A DNA stretch of 64,000 bases from Nymphaea colorata (Eukaryota; Streptophyta; Magnoliopsida; Nymphaeales; Nymphaeaceae): assembly GCF_008831285.2 (NCBI RefSeq), contig NC_045146.1, positions 10,800,972-10,864,971 of the forward strand, written 5' to 3'. The translations under genes and the position numbers were made by a program. Under the pieces are notes generated by a model that saw only the letters and a list, made by a program, of their open reading frames with translations, did not search any database and was not told where the DNA came from. Shown here in pieces: positions 9,911 through 21,474 of this stretch (position 1 is its first letter; the number at the start of each line of letters is the position of its first letter).

Positions 9911-11110
9911 TACCATTCTGAGGCACCTAGTCTCATTTTTTTTCTTTCTCTTCCCTTCATCATGTCCCCATGGCCATGTAAGAGAGCTCTTGAAGTTTCT
10001 TATTTAGAGCCAACAGCCATGAGCAAGTGAAGCCTAGTCTTGTTTATTTGATCAACTCAAATACACATGATATGTTTTTTTTTTAATTTTTAATTTTATT
10101 TTTTACCTTCCATTTAATGTATGCCTTCGTTATATCTCTACAAATAGATAATGTGCGTGTATGGCCAGTTGATTTTTCTATTGATAGATGGACGAACGAT
10201 GAGGATGACAGTTTGTGGTGGGAATTTTTTTTTCTTTTATATTGTTTTTTGAGGTTGGAGATTGTCCAAATCAAGAAAGCTACGATTAGTTTTGACATCC
10301 TTCAAATCCTCATTCCCTTGATAAAATATCTATTGGTCGTCCTATTTGTAGTCTTAAAGGAGTGATCCACCTTTAAAAGAGTGTCTTGCTAACGGGATTG
10401 AAGCACAAGTTCCTCTCTCGCTAACATAAAAATATTGAAGTTCAAAATTTTCAAAATTATCACCTAAATTTTAGTTTCTATATAAAAAAAGAGGGCTTAA
10501 AAAATCTTGTTGTTAGATCTTTTTTTCTTCCTTCTTTTCTTTGCTCTTTCTCATTTTTTTTCTCTTAGAATCTTTATATCTTTCTGATTATTCCCTTAAA
10601 ATCTATCTTCACAAATTTTCCTTTCTCTATTTCTTTTCTCTCCCATAAAAATCTTTACATTTCTCTCTCTCTCATTTTTTCTTAAATGCTTTTGCTATTC
10701 TACTAGTTTTTCTCTCTTTATTTATTTTCTTTCTCTTCAAAATATTTATCTCTCTCTCCCTCTAGCACTCATTTTTCTCTTAAATTCCCTTGTTCTTCTA
10801 CTAGTTTTTTTTCTCTAAAAAATATTTATCTCTTTCTCTCTCTCCCTCTCATTTTTATCTTAAAATCTCTTGCTATTCTACTTGTTTTTCAATTAAATGT
10901 TCTTTCTTTTCTACTAGTTTCTCACTTTATTTCTTTCCACTCACTTATCAATTTTTATTTCTCTCTCTCTTAATTTTCTCTTAAAATCTCTTGCTCTTTT
11001 ACTAGTTTTTCTATATCTATATTTTCTCTCTCTTAAAAATCTTTGTCTCACTCTCTCTAAGTGTCTTGATAAAAGTTTATGAAATACTTTCTTTTAATAA
11101 GATTTTATTT
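9911..11110. repeat. Block P (copy 1) of the receptor-kinase array
   Basis: Homologous to 42656-43728; both contain CCATGGCCATGTAAGAGAG, and CATAAAAATATTGAAGTT followed by a long CT-rich tract (TCTCTCTC, TCTCTTAAAATCTC). Non-coding. An 82-codon plus frame at 10117 is not conserved as a frame in the other copy. Confidence 0.7.
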
Positions 11111-11250
11111 CCTTCGCTTTATAAAGTTTTAACTTCCTTATCAAATACCACACCACATATAGGTTGAAGATAATGTTTGGGTGAATATGAAATGCGTGGA
11201 GAATGAACACAGCCTGCCTTAAACAAATTTGGTAAGCAAACAAACCTATC

Positions 11251-12092
11251 AGAAGGCAATATCAAGCTGGTGAGGGACACATATTGCAATGCTCCCACAA
11301 TACTTCAATATAAAGTAGCATCCTTGAACGTTGAGCTGTGACTGGCAAATAATTTTATGAATGTGGCCATCGACGTGTTCATGGGTTTGGCTTCATGCAT
11401 TTTTGTATGCTTGAAAAGATTAAAGATGTTACTTTCTTTGAGACACCACCAAGCTTCCTTTTAACAATGGTGGATTCACTTCCTACTAAATAGAATGAAG
11501 ATTTTCCAAGTTTCACTTTTTCTTGTGGGGGGGCGGGGGGGGGGGCTTCTATTTATTAACAACATCATTTTGCCTTTTTTATCATTTGAAGTCCATAACA
11601 CATGGTCCTTTGTTAAAGGGCCATCACATATAGCATGCTCCAATAACACATGATGCTCACAGAATAAAATTCTCATCCTCCTTATTCAAGGGCTCTTCTT
11701 TTGATAAAATTGAATTCAGTCCAAAACTTACTGGAATTGTGCATTTTTGTTCATTCTTCTTGTTGTGCATTTTTTTATAGGTTTGAGAAATTGTGCTGAG
11801 GATTTATGTGAACTATGGCTACTGAGGTGTCCTTACTTAGAATAAGGCACAAACTGCAATAATGGACAAAGTTTCAAGCCTCTTTCACGTAACTTGCATT
11901 GGAAATGTGTGAGTTGTTCTACCAGATTAGTCACCCAAATGCCTTAGGAATAGAACACACAAGCATATTTAAGCATATAAGCATGTCTTTATTAAATCCT
12001 ATATACAACTGTAATTGAGAATGCAAGTGAGAGCTCTCAATAAAAGCAATCAAACTACATTTCCACCTTCAACTATTTAGCCTCTTGGAATC
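11251..12092. repeat. Block Q (copy 1), interrupted at its right end by the retrotransposon
   Basis: Homologous to 31668-32890. Shared landmarks are GAAGGCAAT, TAATTTTAT..ATGGCCATCG, GGCTTCATGCATTTTTG and CATCCTCCTTATTCAAGGG, ending at GAACTATTTAGCCTATTGG in the other copy. It is the 3' flank of a receptor-kinase copy. It contains an expanded G run (about 11527-11546) where the other copy has only GGGGATAGGGG-like sequence. No gene. Confidence 0.75.
12088..12092. repeat. Target-site duplication, left
   Basis: GAATC immediately before the 5' LTR, matched by GAATC at 25329-25333 immediately after the 3' LTR. Five bases is the usual duplication for plant Ty3/gypsy integrases. Confidence 0.85.
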
Positions 12093-15000
12093 TGTTACGG
12101 ACCAGCCACTTGGTCCAGACCCAATGCCGACGGAGCAGGCCGGACCCAGCCGGCTGAAGCGTAAGGCGTCTGAGTTGTGGGCTCAGACAATGCAGCACGT
12201 CGAAGAAACTTCCAAGGAGGTTATGGCAGCACCAGTGCAGGTTGCAGCGGGAGGAGTGGGAGGAGCAACTAGGTCCGAAGAGGTGCTCGAACGGGGCAAG
12301 TCTCAAGGTGTTCCTGAGGTAATTGTTGGGCTCACCGCGTTAGTCAAGTCAGACCCAAAAGTGAGTCCGGATATCCTAGACCCTTGAGCCTTTCTAAGAC
12401 CTAAAGTCTTAAACGATTGGCTAAGTCACTCAGACTTAGCCCATGAACCCTAACCGAAGTGTGGGCGGCAACCCACACGAGGTCCCCGCCCTGGGCTCAC
12501 AAGGCTCAGGGACTTCTCAATTCGTTTTGGAGTTGGGCGCTAGGCCCGGTTTTAGCTTTCACGCACTTGTTCATTCTTTGTTAATAATGAGTTTCGAATA
12601 AAAGACCTAAGCCAAGCGGGTTGCGCTTGGCGCGTTAAGTAGTGGGTCAGATTAGAGAGCGGGTTTGGATTGTAAACTCCGCTCACATTAGATTTGTATA
12701 TAAGTTTTTGGATCTTGTAATTTGGAGGCAATTATTGAGCAATAGAGCCATTTGGCAGATTTCTTCTCTCTCCTCTCTCGAGGTCTCTCTCTTCCCTTCG
12801 TCTCCCACGTTGCTCGACTGAGAGCTAGGCGTCTTCTCCCTCCTCGCGTCCTCTACCACCACGGCGCCTCCTCCTCCAAAACAGTCCTTGAAGAGCCAAC
12901 GTCCCTAGGACACCGGCATAAGGCAGCGACGACTTAGGCGATCTCCACCACCGGCGGCGGTCCCTCCTTCGTTCACGTAAGTACCCCTATCATTAAACTT
13001 AGAAAATCTGAAATCAGTGCCTATTCCCTGAACCCGAGGGGGTTGAGAGGCTGATTTCGATATTGGGAAGGTTGGAATCGTGGGATCCTCCACCGGTTTC
13101 AACGAGACACTGAAAGTAGTAAGGATTTGATTCTCTTGGCGTGGCAAGAGTTGTGTTGTCCTGGTTTAGGTTCGGGATCATCTTCCCTCGGCTTCTCCCT
13201 CGGCATACCCGAGAGTGGGGTTGAGTACTACGGTGAGGCTTGATCTAAACCGAGTCTTACACGTCTTGAAACACGGGAATAATCAAATGCTTGATTCCTA
13301 GTAAGTATTGTGACGCTAAGACGGAAGAAACGCCCGAGAAATCGAAAGATTCAAACTCGGTTTCTCCATCTTAAGGCCTCGGTCCAGAAGCTTAAACTCA
13401 AGAAAGAGTCGTTGCTCTGGCCATGGAAAGAATAGAAAGCTAGCTCAAAAGAATCGCCGCAACTAGCACTTCAAAATAACTGAATATCGGCGAAATTTGA
13501 TGTCTAGAATTGGAATCGGCCAACCGCCGGAAAAGCATTGGGTTCCGGTCACCGCTGCTATTTCAGGTGACTGCAATTGAATCCGGTGAAAGAGGACATT
13601 TGCCCTTCCTTCCTGTCTTTTAATTCAAAATTGATAAGGGTAAAGTTGACAAAGTGAGCGAGGGACCCCGCCCCAGCCGCCGGCGCGTGAGAGTCTCCCC
13701 ACCTTGATCGCTCGCACTATCCGGGTAAGTCTTCGCTGATCCCATCTCGACCGTCCCCTTCTCCACGTGTCACCATCTCAGCCTCCTTCCTTACCTCGTA
13801 CCCCAGCTAGCCCCACGTGTCCCTGCTCGAGATCAGCTTAGGATCTTGAGCTCCAACGTTTTAGGAATCCCCTTCGCCGCCATCATCCCTTTCCTCTTTC
13901 GCACCTTCTTCTTGAGTCAACCTAATCCCTAGCTTCGCCTCTACCCTCATCTCACAGCTGTCACGATCTCCTTCTCCCGAGCGCCATCTCATCCTCCAGC
14001 TCATCCTCCAGCCAGTCAGCTCGGTCCCAAGCGATTTTGCGCGATATCCTCTAGCTCCACGCGGTGAATCTCCATTCACGCGTTTCCTCCTTCCACCGAT
14101 TTAGGAAACCCCCTTAGCGCGTTTCCCCCTTCTTTCCACTTTTGTAGCCACCCCCTATCCGCAGCCTCTCCTAGCCTTCATCTCCCATACGTGGCGTCAC
14201 TCAGCCGCCCCGGTCCTCGAGAGATATTGGGAGAGAAATTGACATCTAACTCCCGAATTTCCCTTGATTCTCCTTCGATTTCTTTCTTATCGCCTAGGAA
14301 GGAAATCCCTCTTCTCCTTATCGCTGGAAATCTTCCCAGCGCCTCTCTGTCGTATCTGTCCATCTTGCAACGTGGCAAGGATCTGGTGCACCACTTGGCA
14401 CGACCAGCCAAGCCGTCCCCACCTAGCTAGGCACCCTCTCGCGCCGCCACCTCACTTAGGAAATCCCTCTCTTCTCACCCTTGTCCTAAACCGCCATCTC
14501 GCTCTTGCCTTAGACGAATTAGGCACATCACCCCACCGAGCCATTTCCTTCTCGAGCTTCCTTAGTTGACTCGAGCCTACCTCGAGTGACCCTTGACCCA
14601 TTTGACCCGGACCCATCCAGCTAGGTCAGTAGTCAACCTCGTCTTAGTCAAACCTCTCCCTCATTTGGTCAATAGCGACCATTGCCCTTGAGCATAGGCT
14701 CGTCCCTAAGCTAACCCAGAAAGACCCACCTTAGTTAGATCACCCACTACCGCACCTAAGCCCGCACTACTCCTCAGCCTATCCCAGCCCGAGCCCGTCT
14801 AGACTAGACCAGCCTCCCAGTAGAGCCCTACCGAACCGAGCCAGCCCCAACCTTAGTTAGGTCTAGGTCTCGCCGGCTCAGTCCGGCCCTTACATCGGCC
14901 GTGTCTCTTCCGTCGGCACCCACCACGGAGATAGGCAGGTCGGCGCTGTCATCCCGACAGCAGCCCCCTCGGCACTACAGGCGGCCCTTCCGGCCACGGC

Positions 15001-15988
15001 ATCAGCAAACAGCGTCAGGCAGTAGCAAGTGCACGGCAGCAGGCGACCGCCCTCTTCCGCGTCTCCCTCGGTTCCGTCCGCGGCGAGCGCTTCCTAGCGG
15101 CCGACATCCTTCAGCGCAGCGCACGACCCAGTCCACGGCAGCTCACGTCATCCTCGCACGACAACCAGCATTGCCCCAACGCCGTCCGGCAGTATTCAGC
15201 AGGACATTCCCGACGGCCTGCACCAGCCCGACAGATCGGCAAACAGCTGCTGCGCAGCGATAGCGGCCAGCGACAGGCGGTATTCCCTCAACGCGCCTAC
15301 CAAGCTCCCAGTGGGCGACCATGTCGTCCAGTGTTTTCCAGCCAGCAGTCTGTGTTCGAGTAGCAGGCGCCGGGGAGGCTCTCCACAGCAGGTCTTCCAG
15401 TACAGTGAGCTGCATTACTCGGGGGTTGGTTCTCCCCCCGGGTCTTTTATCCGGCTACGCCAAGGGTGTCCCTTGGTTGGTATATTCTTCCTCCCCCTTG
15501 TAGCACGGGAAGGGTTTGCTTTTGTTTTTAGGAAGCATATTAGTTTATTTTGTTTACTGTTTTAGCCCAGGCTTCGGCCTTGCTCCTCTCTGTGGTACCT
15601 CGAGGGCACTTTGCCCGAGACACGACTACAAGGAGCCGACCATCTATTTGCTTTTGTTGGGCATGGTTTGGCCGTTAGACGTGGTTTGCGTGGTTTGTGA
15701 ATGAGTTGAGAGTGTTATCTTGTATCGCTCACGTTTGTAAGGTCTCATCAACCCTCTTAGCTTCTTGTAATAGGCTGACCGTAGTTAGGTTTTTCGGAAA
15801 AAGGGTAAACCATCCGTGTACTTCCCTTACCTACTTGGGTTTGCACCGGGGTCCTGTCCGGCCGGGTAGACTTTTGTATTTAATTGTTTAGGATTTTCGG
15901 TTTTTAGAATAGGCCACAAGAAGGTCCTGGGAAGGTAGGATCGCATTTGGTTCAGGCTTTTCTAGGCCAACCGGTGTAGATCCTAACA
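12093..15988 (+). repeat. 5' LTR, 3896 bp
   Basis: Begins TGTTACGGACC and ends GATCCTAACA (TG...CA). The TATA box at 12697-12704 divides a short U3 (about 0.6 kb) from a very long R-U5 of about 3.2 kb, which is GC-rich between 13.6 and 15.4 kb. The open frames inside it (100 codons at 12085, 120 at 14901) are not separate genes: the first is the LTR copy of the pol tail, the second is compositional. Confidence 0.93.
12697..12704 (+). promoter_or_regulatory. LTR TATA box
   Basis: TATATAAG in the 5' LTR, preserved at 22080-22087 in the 3' LTR. Transcription is expected to begin about 30 bp downstream. The 3' LTR copy points toward 25.3 kb. Confidence 0.6.
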
Positions 15989-15990
15989 AT

Positions 15991-16002
15991 TGGTATCAGA
16001 GC
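15991..16002 (+). promoter_or_regulatory. Primer-binding site for initiator tRNA-Met
   Basis: TGGTATCAGAGC lies 2 bp after the 5' LTR and is complementary to the 3' end of plant initiator tRNA-Met, the common primer of plant LTR elements. It fixes the LTR boundary. Confidence 0.92.
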
Positions 16003-16580
16003 GCATCTTGAGGAATATCCGTCCGTTTGAGCACTTGGACCTACACGTATTCGACATCAACAGGCAGTGCCAGCGGATTTCTTTTGGAATTCTGATTATA
16101 GCAGTGGTCTTCTTGTCAGAATTGGAATTCGGTGTCAATTATTTTCAGTTTGGTATTCAGAGTTCCCACAACTTTCGTTTATTGCGTAGTCTAGGGCATC
16201 ACTTGTCCACTCTTGGCAAGTGTAGGGCTGTACGCCTTGTACACCCGAGGGCAGCCAAGCTCGAGGTGCATCACCGAGGTACCAGGAGGGTGCGGTGATT
16301 TAGGCTCCTAGAGCCTGGCCGAGAGCGAAGTGAGATTGTCGAGGTACTTAGACGAAGTGTGGCATTAGGCAGGCCAACCCGTCTCCCTCGCCTTAGACCT
16401 CGCTTGCAGCAGCAGAGGTAGCGACAGCGTGGTCAGTTAGCTAGGTTTTGAGAGTGGCAGCCATTTTCCTTTGGATTTCAGTTTGAGAGTGGCAGTTTAG
16501 GCAGTCTTTGGATTTCGGTAGTTAGGACAGATTTTAGCAGCATAGTGCTTCCTTGGCGTTGGTCAAACCAGATTCTTCAA
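16003..16580 (+). other. Untranslated leader of the retrotransposon
   Basis: Between the primer-binding site and the first gag ATG. A 102-codon frame (15990-16298) starts inside the LTR/primer region and has no gag features. No separate gene is supported. Confidence 0.5.
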
Positions 16581-18180
16581 ATGGCCAAGTCCAAGAAGAA
16601 TTTGAACCCGGACGAACCCGTTCTTGAGGAAACCACCTCGGATCCTCAAGAAACAACACATAGGGTTACAGCCATGGAGATACCCGAGCATACCATGGGC
16701 TGACTGGGAAACCTAGAGCGAGTTCGGCCAATTCCGTAGAGACATGGACAAAGCCGAAAACCATCGTCGGCGTGAAATGGATAGGCTGTTCGACGATCTC
16801 CAAAAGGACTTAGCTGAGATGAGGAAGGACCACCAGAAAGAAATGGACGAACTCCGAGCGATGTTTAGGGTTCTTTCCTCAAACCAGCAACAAGGAGGTG
16901 AAAGGGCTACTCAGGGCCCGAATATGAGACGCGACAAATGCAAAGGTTTGTTAGTCCCACCAAACTACCAAACCGACACTGAGGTTGATCCCAATAACAT
17001 CTCACATATTGGGACGAGCACAGAGGGAGGCCGAAGAAACACTATGGCACCCCCTCAGGATAGGCATCAACAGGTTGTCTATGGTGATAGAACTCCCGTG
17101 CCCAATGATTCGCCCATTGCAGTCAAAATTGGGCAGAGTTTACTTCAGAAGGGGAGCAAGACGAGTCCCCAGCTCTGACGTCAACGATTCTACCCTCGGC
17201 AGGAAGAAAGACGGGACCCCCTCAGTCCGCTATGAGTTTCCAAAATTCAATGGGGAACACCTACGTGAATGGCTCTTCATGGCAGAGCGGTATTTCTTGT
17301 GTCACCATGTCCCCGAAGATGAATGGATAGAAATAGCTACAGCTAACATGACAGGGGAAGCCACGACGCATTATTTGTGGTTCGACCACAACACGGATGA
17401 ACCAACGTGGGAAAAGTACAAGGCCAGTCTTCAACTGTAGTTTGGAGACTCCACATCCATTGATTACGATGAGGACTTGAAAAACCTAGTCCAAACCACT
17501 ACCGTGCCCGCTTACAAAAGACAATTTGAATGCCTAGTCAGCATGGTTAGATGGCCAGAAAAGGCCCTCATCGGCGCATTCAAGGGAGGCCTTCGTAGTG
17601 ACATCAAGCGAGAAATGAAAATTCATCGCTTTGAGAAGCTAGAGGAGTGCATCGCCATGGCCCGTCTATATGAGGATAGGATCGAAGAGAGAAGAGCCGA
17701 GAAAAAGGCTCACAAATTTGATAAGCAGAGGAAGAGAAACTCCTACCCCTCTGGTTCTCGCAACAACAGAAATGAGTTAGTTCCCTACAAGAAGGGGAAC
17801 GACCCATGGCCCTACCAAAATCCCAACCAAGGGCAGGGCAGGATACCGCCCCTACGCTACCTCACGCCACAACAAATTGAGGAATACAGACGAAAGGGTC
17901 TGTGCTACAGGTGTGAGGGCAAATGGGACAAATATCACAAGTGCCCAGCCTACTTCAGGGTGCAAGTGATAAGTGATGTGGATACAAGCTCGTGTACAGA
18001 TAGCGACTCGTCTTCTAGTGCGTCTTATGAGTCTACCTCATCCTCGTCTGAAGAAGAAGTAGTTCAAAAACGCAAGCCAAGAAAAACCGAGAAAAAGAAA
18101 GAGTGCATTAAAGAAGAGACTCCTATTGAGGAGAAACCTACCGAGGCTGAGTCTCTTCATTCGATCCAAGACCCTAATAA
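16581..18180 (+). pseudogene. gag: gag region (broken)
   Basis: The nucleocapsid/capsid precursor packages element RNA. The start at 16581 gives a short Lys-rich N-terminus stopped by TGA at 16701. The frame then changes and resumes with a charged, coiled-coil-like stretch (16744 on). A second shift near 17.16-17.19 kb leads into the capsid domain, seen as YEFPKFNGEHLREWL near 17233 and the EALIGAFKGG-like helix near 17565. A TAG at 17438 interrupts this frame, which is otherwise open to 18430. The zinc knuckle CYRCEGKWDKYHKC is at 17903-17943, followed by a Ser/Glu/Lys-rich linker. The frame continues into the protease. Not functional as it stands. Confidence 0.85.
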
Positions 18181-18330
18181 GCCCAACTCGTTTCGGGTGT
18201 TTGGTAGAATCAACGGCAAAAAGGTCCTCATATTGTTGGATAACGGGGCAACTAGGAACTTCCTAAGCGAGGAAGCAGCCAGAAAATGTATGGTCCCCTT
18301 GGAATCCAGCCAACCCCAATATTGTCGTGG
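18181..18330 (+). pseudogene. pol: Aspartic protease domain (altered)
   Basis: Processes the polyprotein in intact elements. The motif is LLDNGATRNFLSE, with the catalytic Asp at 18239-18241. The usual D-S/T-G triad here reads D-N-G, and the His normally next in plant Ty3/gypsy proteases (ATHNF) is Arg. A frameshift at about 18.31-18.33 kb separates the first half from the second (the IFGMPWF region near 18455), which continues in another frame. Confidence 0.75.
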
Positions 18331-19650
18331 GAGGGGGTCTAAGGCTGAAATGCCTAAGCGAAGGGAAGAATATGGAAGTAGTCATAAAGAAAAAGCCCTT
18401 CAAAATCGACTTTCTAGTCATTCCTCTTGACGGAGTTGATTTAATTTTCGGTATGCCTTGGTTCTTCACATTGGGCATTATTTCTTGGGACGTAAGGAAC
18501 TTCAGTATGACCTTCACGCGCGACGGGGAGACAGAGTCGATGACTCTACAAGGAATAACGAGCACCACTCGTCCCAAGGCTGCCTTACGAGCTATTGAGG
18601 CAGCACAACCAGCGTGTTGGGTGATGGCACTAGCTACAGACGTGCCAGCAAAGGAAGAGCAGGAAGAAATAGTACCAAAAAGAATTCAGTCGGTGCTAGA
18701 TCGTTTCGAGGACTTATTTGAGGAGCCTAAGGGACTACCTCCTCCAAGATCCTACAACCATCGATTAGTCATGACCCAAGGGGCCGAGCCTGTTAACGTG
18801 TGGCCCTACCGGTATGGGTACAACCAGAAAGCTGAAATTGAGCGTCTGGTTAAGGAGATGCTAGAGAGTGGCATTGTTCAACCGAGCAGCAGCCCTTTTT
18901 CTTCCCCGGTCTTGCTAGTGAAGAAAAAGGACAACACATGACGCTTTTGTGTTGACTACCGCCCTAAACGAAGCCACCGTGAAGGACAGGCACCCCATAC
19001 CCATCATCGATGAGTTGTTGGATGAATTAGCCGGCACGACAATATTCCCCAAGATAGACTTGAGAGCCGGCTACCATCAAATAAGGATGTGCAAGGATGA
19101 TGTCCCCAAGACGGCATTCAGGACACATGATGGGCACTACGAATTTCTCGTTATGCCCTTTGGCCTTACCAACGCATCGGCCACATTTCAAAGGTGTATG
19201 AACGACGTCTTCCGCCAATACCTTCGAGACTTGATTCTGGTCTTCTTTGACGACATTTTGATATATAGCCAGTCGGAGAAATTGCATGAACAACACCTAG
19301 CCACCGCTCTTCAGGTATTAAGGGATAACCAGTTGTATGCAAAGCGGTCCAAATGCAGCTTTGGACAACCATCAATCGGTTATCTGGGGTACATCGTGTG
19401 CCAACAAGGGGTTCGGGCAGACCCCGAAAAATTGGATGCCATGCAAAGATGGCCACTGCCTAAGGATCTGAAAGGTCTCAGAGGCTTCCTAGGCCTCACA
19501 GGATATTATCGGAGGTTCATTCAGGGTTATGGACTTATTGCATAGCCTCTGACGCAGATGTTAAAGAAGGGGGCCTTTCAAAGGTCGGAAAAGGCTAGGG
19601 CAGCCTTTGAAAAACTTAAAACCGCCCTTATGTCAGTGCCCGTTCTTACA
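18331..19650 (+). pseudogene. pol: Reverse transcriptase (broken)
   Basis: Copies element RNA to DNA. The fingers begin near 18690. The palm motif KIDLRAGYHQIRM is near 19051-19089, PFGLTNASATFQ near 19159-19194, and the catalytic FFDD at 19243-19254. The thumb follows through LGYIV and FLGLTGYYRRFI near 19500. Breaks: TGA at 18939 (position of a conserved Trp) with a 2-bp loss just downstream near 18955, and TAG at 19543. The palm itself is open and the catalytic aspartates are present. 18949-19545 is the longest intact piece, 199 codons. Confidence 0.9.
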
Positions 19651-20030
19651 CTTCCAGATTTCAGCAAACAGTTTACAATCGAGACAGACGCTTGTGATGT
19701 TGGAATCGGGGCCGTTCTCAGCCAAGAGGGCCACCCAATCGCCTACATGTCGAAGGCCCTAACCAGTAGGGCAAAGCCTCTTTCTACATACGAGAAAGAG
19801 CTCCTAGCGATAGTCTTGGCAGTCGAGAAGTGGCGGCCTTATCTTATAGGGCACAGGTTTATATTAAAAACGGACCAAAATTCATTAAGTGCATGCTCAA
19901 GCAGAGGGTATCCACGCCTACCCAACAACGTTGGCTGGAAAAGCTGCTAGGATACGACTTTGAGATTGAGTACAAGAAGGGTCCGGATAACACAGCGGCA
20001 GACTCCCTTTCTCGTTTGACCGAACAATTC
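19651..20030 (+). pseudogene. pol: RNase H domain (frameshifted)
   Basis: Degrades the RNA strand during reverse transcription. Motifs FTIETDACDVGIGAVLSQ (19672 on), STYEKELLAIV near 19785 and FILKTDQ near 19858 supply the acidic residues. The frame shifts near 19.88 kb, after which the conserved QQRWLEKLLGYDFEIEYKKG segment is read in the next frame. Confidence 0.85.
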
Positions 20031-21100
20031 ATGACTCTATTTGTGGTAGAAACGGACATTTGGGAACGGTTAGCCCAGGAGCAGCATAACGATCAGTCCT
20101 TAAGGCTAATCCGAGCATCAATAACACAGAACCCCGGTTCTATCCCTTTATATACGGTCAGAGGGAATATTTTGTTTAGGAAGAATCGTGCAGTGATTCC
20201 TCTTAACTCTCGACTCAAGCAAGAACTCTTGCAACATTTCCATGACACCCCAGCCGCAGGTCATGAGGGGGTTACAAAAAACCTTAGCCATATTAAAGCC
20301 CAGTTTTGGTGGTGGGGTATAAAATCAAAGGTACAACGGTATATCCGAAAGTGTGTGGTATGCCAGAAGGAAAAATACGAGGCTATGCGACCTCCAGGAC
20401 ATCTGAATCCCCTACCCATACCAACCAAACCATGGACCGATGTAACCATGGACTTTATTGACGCGATGCCCCGCTCGGATGGCAAGGAATGTGTGCTTGT
20501 GGTAGTGGATCGTCTCACCAAGTATAGCCACTTCGCTCCCTTGCCACGTTAATATCAAGGACCAATGGTGGCCAGCGTGTACCAGGAGTATGTAGGAAAA
20601 CTCCACGGAATGACACAATCAGTCGTGTGTGACAAAGATATGATCTTTCTCAGTGCATTTTGGCAGGAGTACATGAAGCTTATGGGTACCACGCTTAATT
20701 TTAGCACAGCCCACCACCCGCAAACAGATGGGCAGAGCGAAATTGTTAATCAATCTCTGGAGACCTACCTAAGGTGCTTCGCGGGAGAACGACCAAACAC
20801 TTGCGTCAAATTCTTACCATGGGCAGAATGGTCGTATAACACAAGTCAACACTCGTTTACAGGCATGACCCCTTACGAGGGAGTATATGGGTTCCCACTT
20901 CCTACTATCCCAAGATACGAAGGAGGCACAGCAGAGGACGACCAGATTGACTGTGAACTGCGCACCCGAGAGGAAGTTTTAGATGCCCTCAAGCAGAACA
21001 TTGCAAAGGCGCAGAACCACATGAGGCAGGTCTATAATAAAGGCCGAAAATATCGAGAGTTCGAAGTGGGTGAGTACGTGTGGCTGAAGAGAGGTCTTTA
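20031..21100 (+). pseudogene. pol: Integrase (one in-frame stop)
   Basis: Inserts element DNA into the genome. The zinc-binding HHCC arm reads H..H (HDTPAAGHEG, near 20240-20270) and KCVVCQ (near 20350). Of the catalytic triad, the first Asp is in TMDFIDAMP (near 20450), the second in VVCDKDMIFLS (near 20615) and the Glu in TDGQSEIVNQS (near 20725). A TAA at 20550 lies between the first Asp and the rest; the frame is otherwise continuous to 21101, where another shift occurs (VWLKRG then stop). All three acidic residues are present, so only the stop and the shift disable it. Confidence 0.9.
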
Positions 21101-21102
21101 AT

Positions 21103-21474
21103 GGGTCAGCCCTACTCGAAACTACTGCCTCGTTATTATGGCCCATTCCCGGTACTCCAGAAAGTGGGAAAGGCGGCCTACAGGTTAGGCCTTCCTAGAG
21201 CAGCATTGGTACATCCCGTGTTCCATGTTACACAGCTTAAACCTCACCATGGGGATGTACCAACCCTCATTGAGCAAGTGCCGGAGAAATTGCCAACACC
21301 CTATCACATTTTGAAGCACAGATATGTCCAGCGACAAGGTAGGACAAGGCATGAGGTGTTAGTAGAATGGGAGGGCCCTGACAGAGGAACTTCTTGGGAA
21401 GAGTTTGGGTCGATAGTTCACCGTTTCCCCTCTTCTAGCGCTCGAGGACAAGCGCAATTTAGGGAGGGGGAATC
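21103..21474 (+). pseudogene. pol: Integrase C-terminus with chromodomain-like segment
   Basis: In the frame open from 21080, the motif ALVHPVFHVTQLKPH (near 21205-21250) is the conserved end of plant Ty3/gypsy integrases. It is followed by HEVLVEWEGPDRGTSWEEF (near 21350-21410), which has the V-x-W-x-G and SWE features of the diverged chromodomain in plant chromoviruses. Chromodomains steer integration toward particular chromatin. The frame does not stop at the polypurine tract but runs on into the 3' LTR (see findings). Confidence 0.75.
21461..21472 (+). promoter_or_regulatory. Polypurine tract
   Basis: AGGGAGGGGGAA just before the 3' LTR (TG at 21475). It primes plus-strand DNA synthesis. 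It is translated as part of the pol tail frame. Confidence 0.85.

Noticed and set aside
12085-12387. Independent 100-codon gene at the left end of the retrotransposon
   Set aside because: It is the 5' LTR copy of the pol tail that runs into the 3' LTR, and its ATG lies partly in host flank.
12597-12602. AATAAA as the LTR polyadenylation signal
   Set aside because: It lies upstream of the TATA box, so it cannot serve transcripts started there; no better signal could be assigned by eye.
14901-15263. 120-codon Arg/Pro/Ala-rich frame in the LTR
   Set aside because: Compositional frame in GC-rich U5. The 3' LTR copy (about 24.3 kb) does not keep it in one frame because of indels.
15991-16002. 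tRNA gene
   Set aside because: Only the 12-base primer-binding complement of initiator tRNA-Met is present; no cloverleaf is formed. I found no tRNA or rRNA gene in the window.
19027-19456. Minus-strand frames inside the reverse transcriptase
   Set aside because: Shadows of the pol coding strand.
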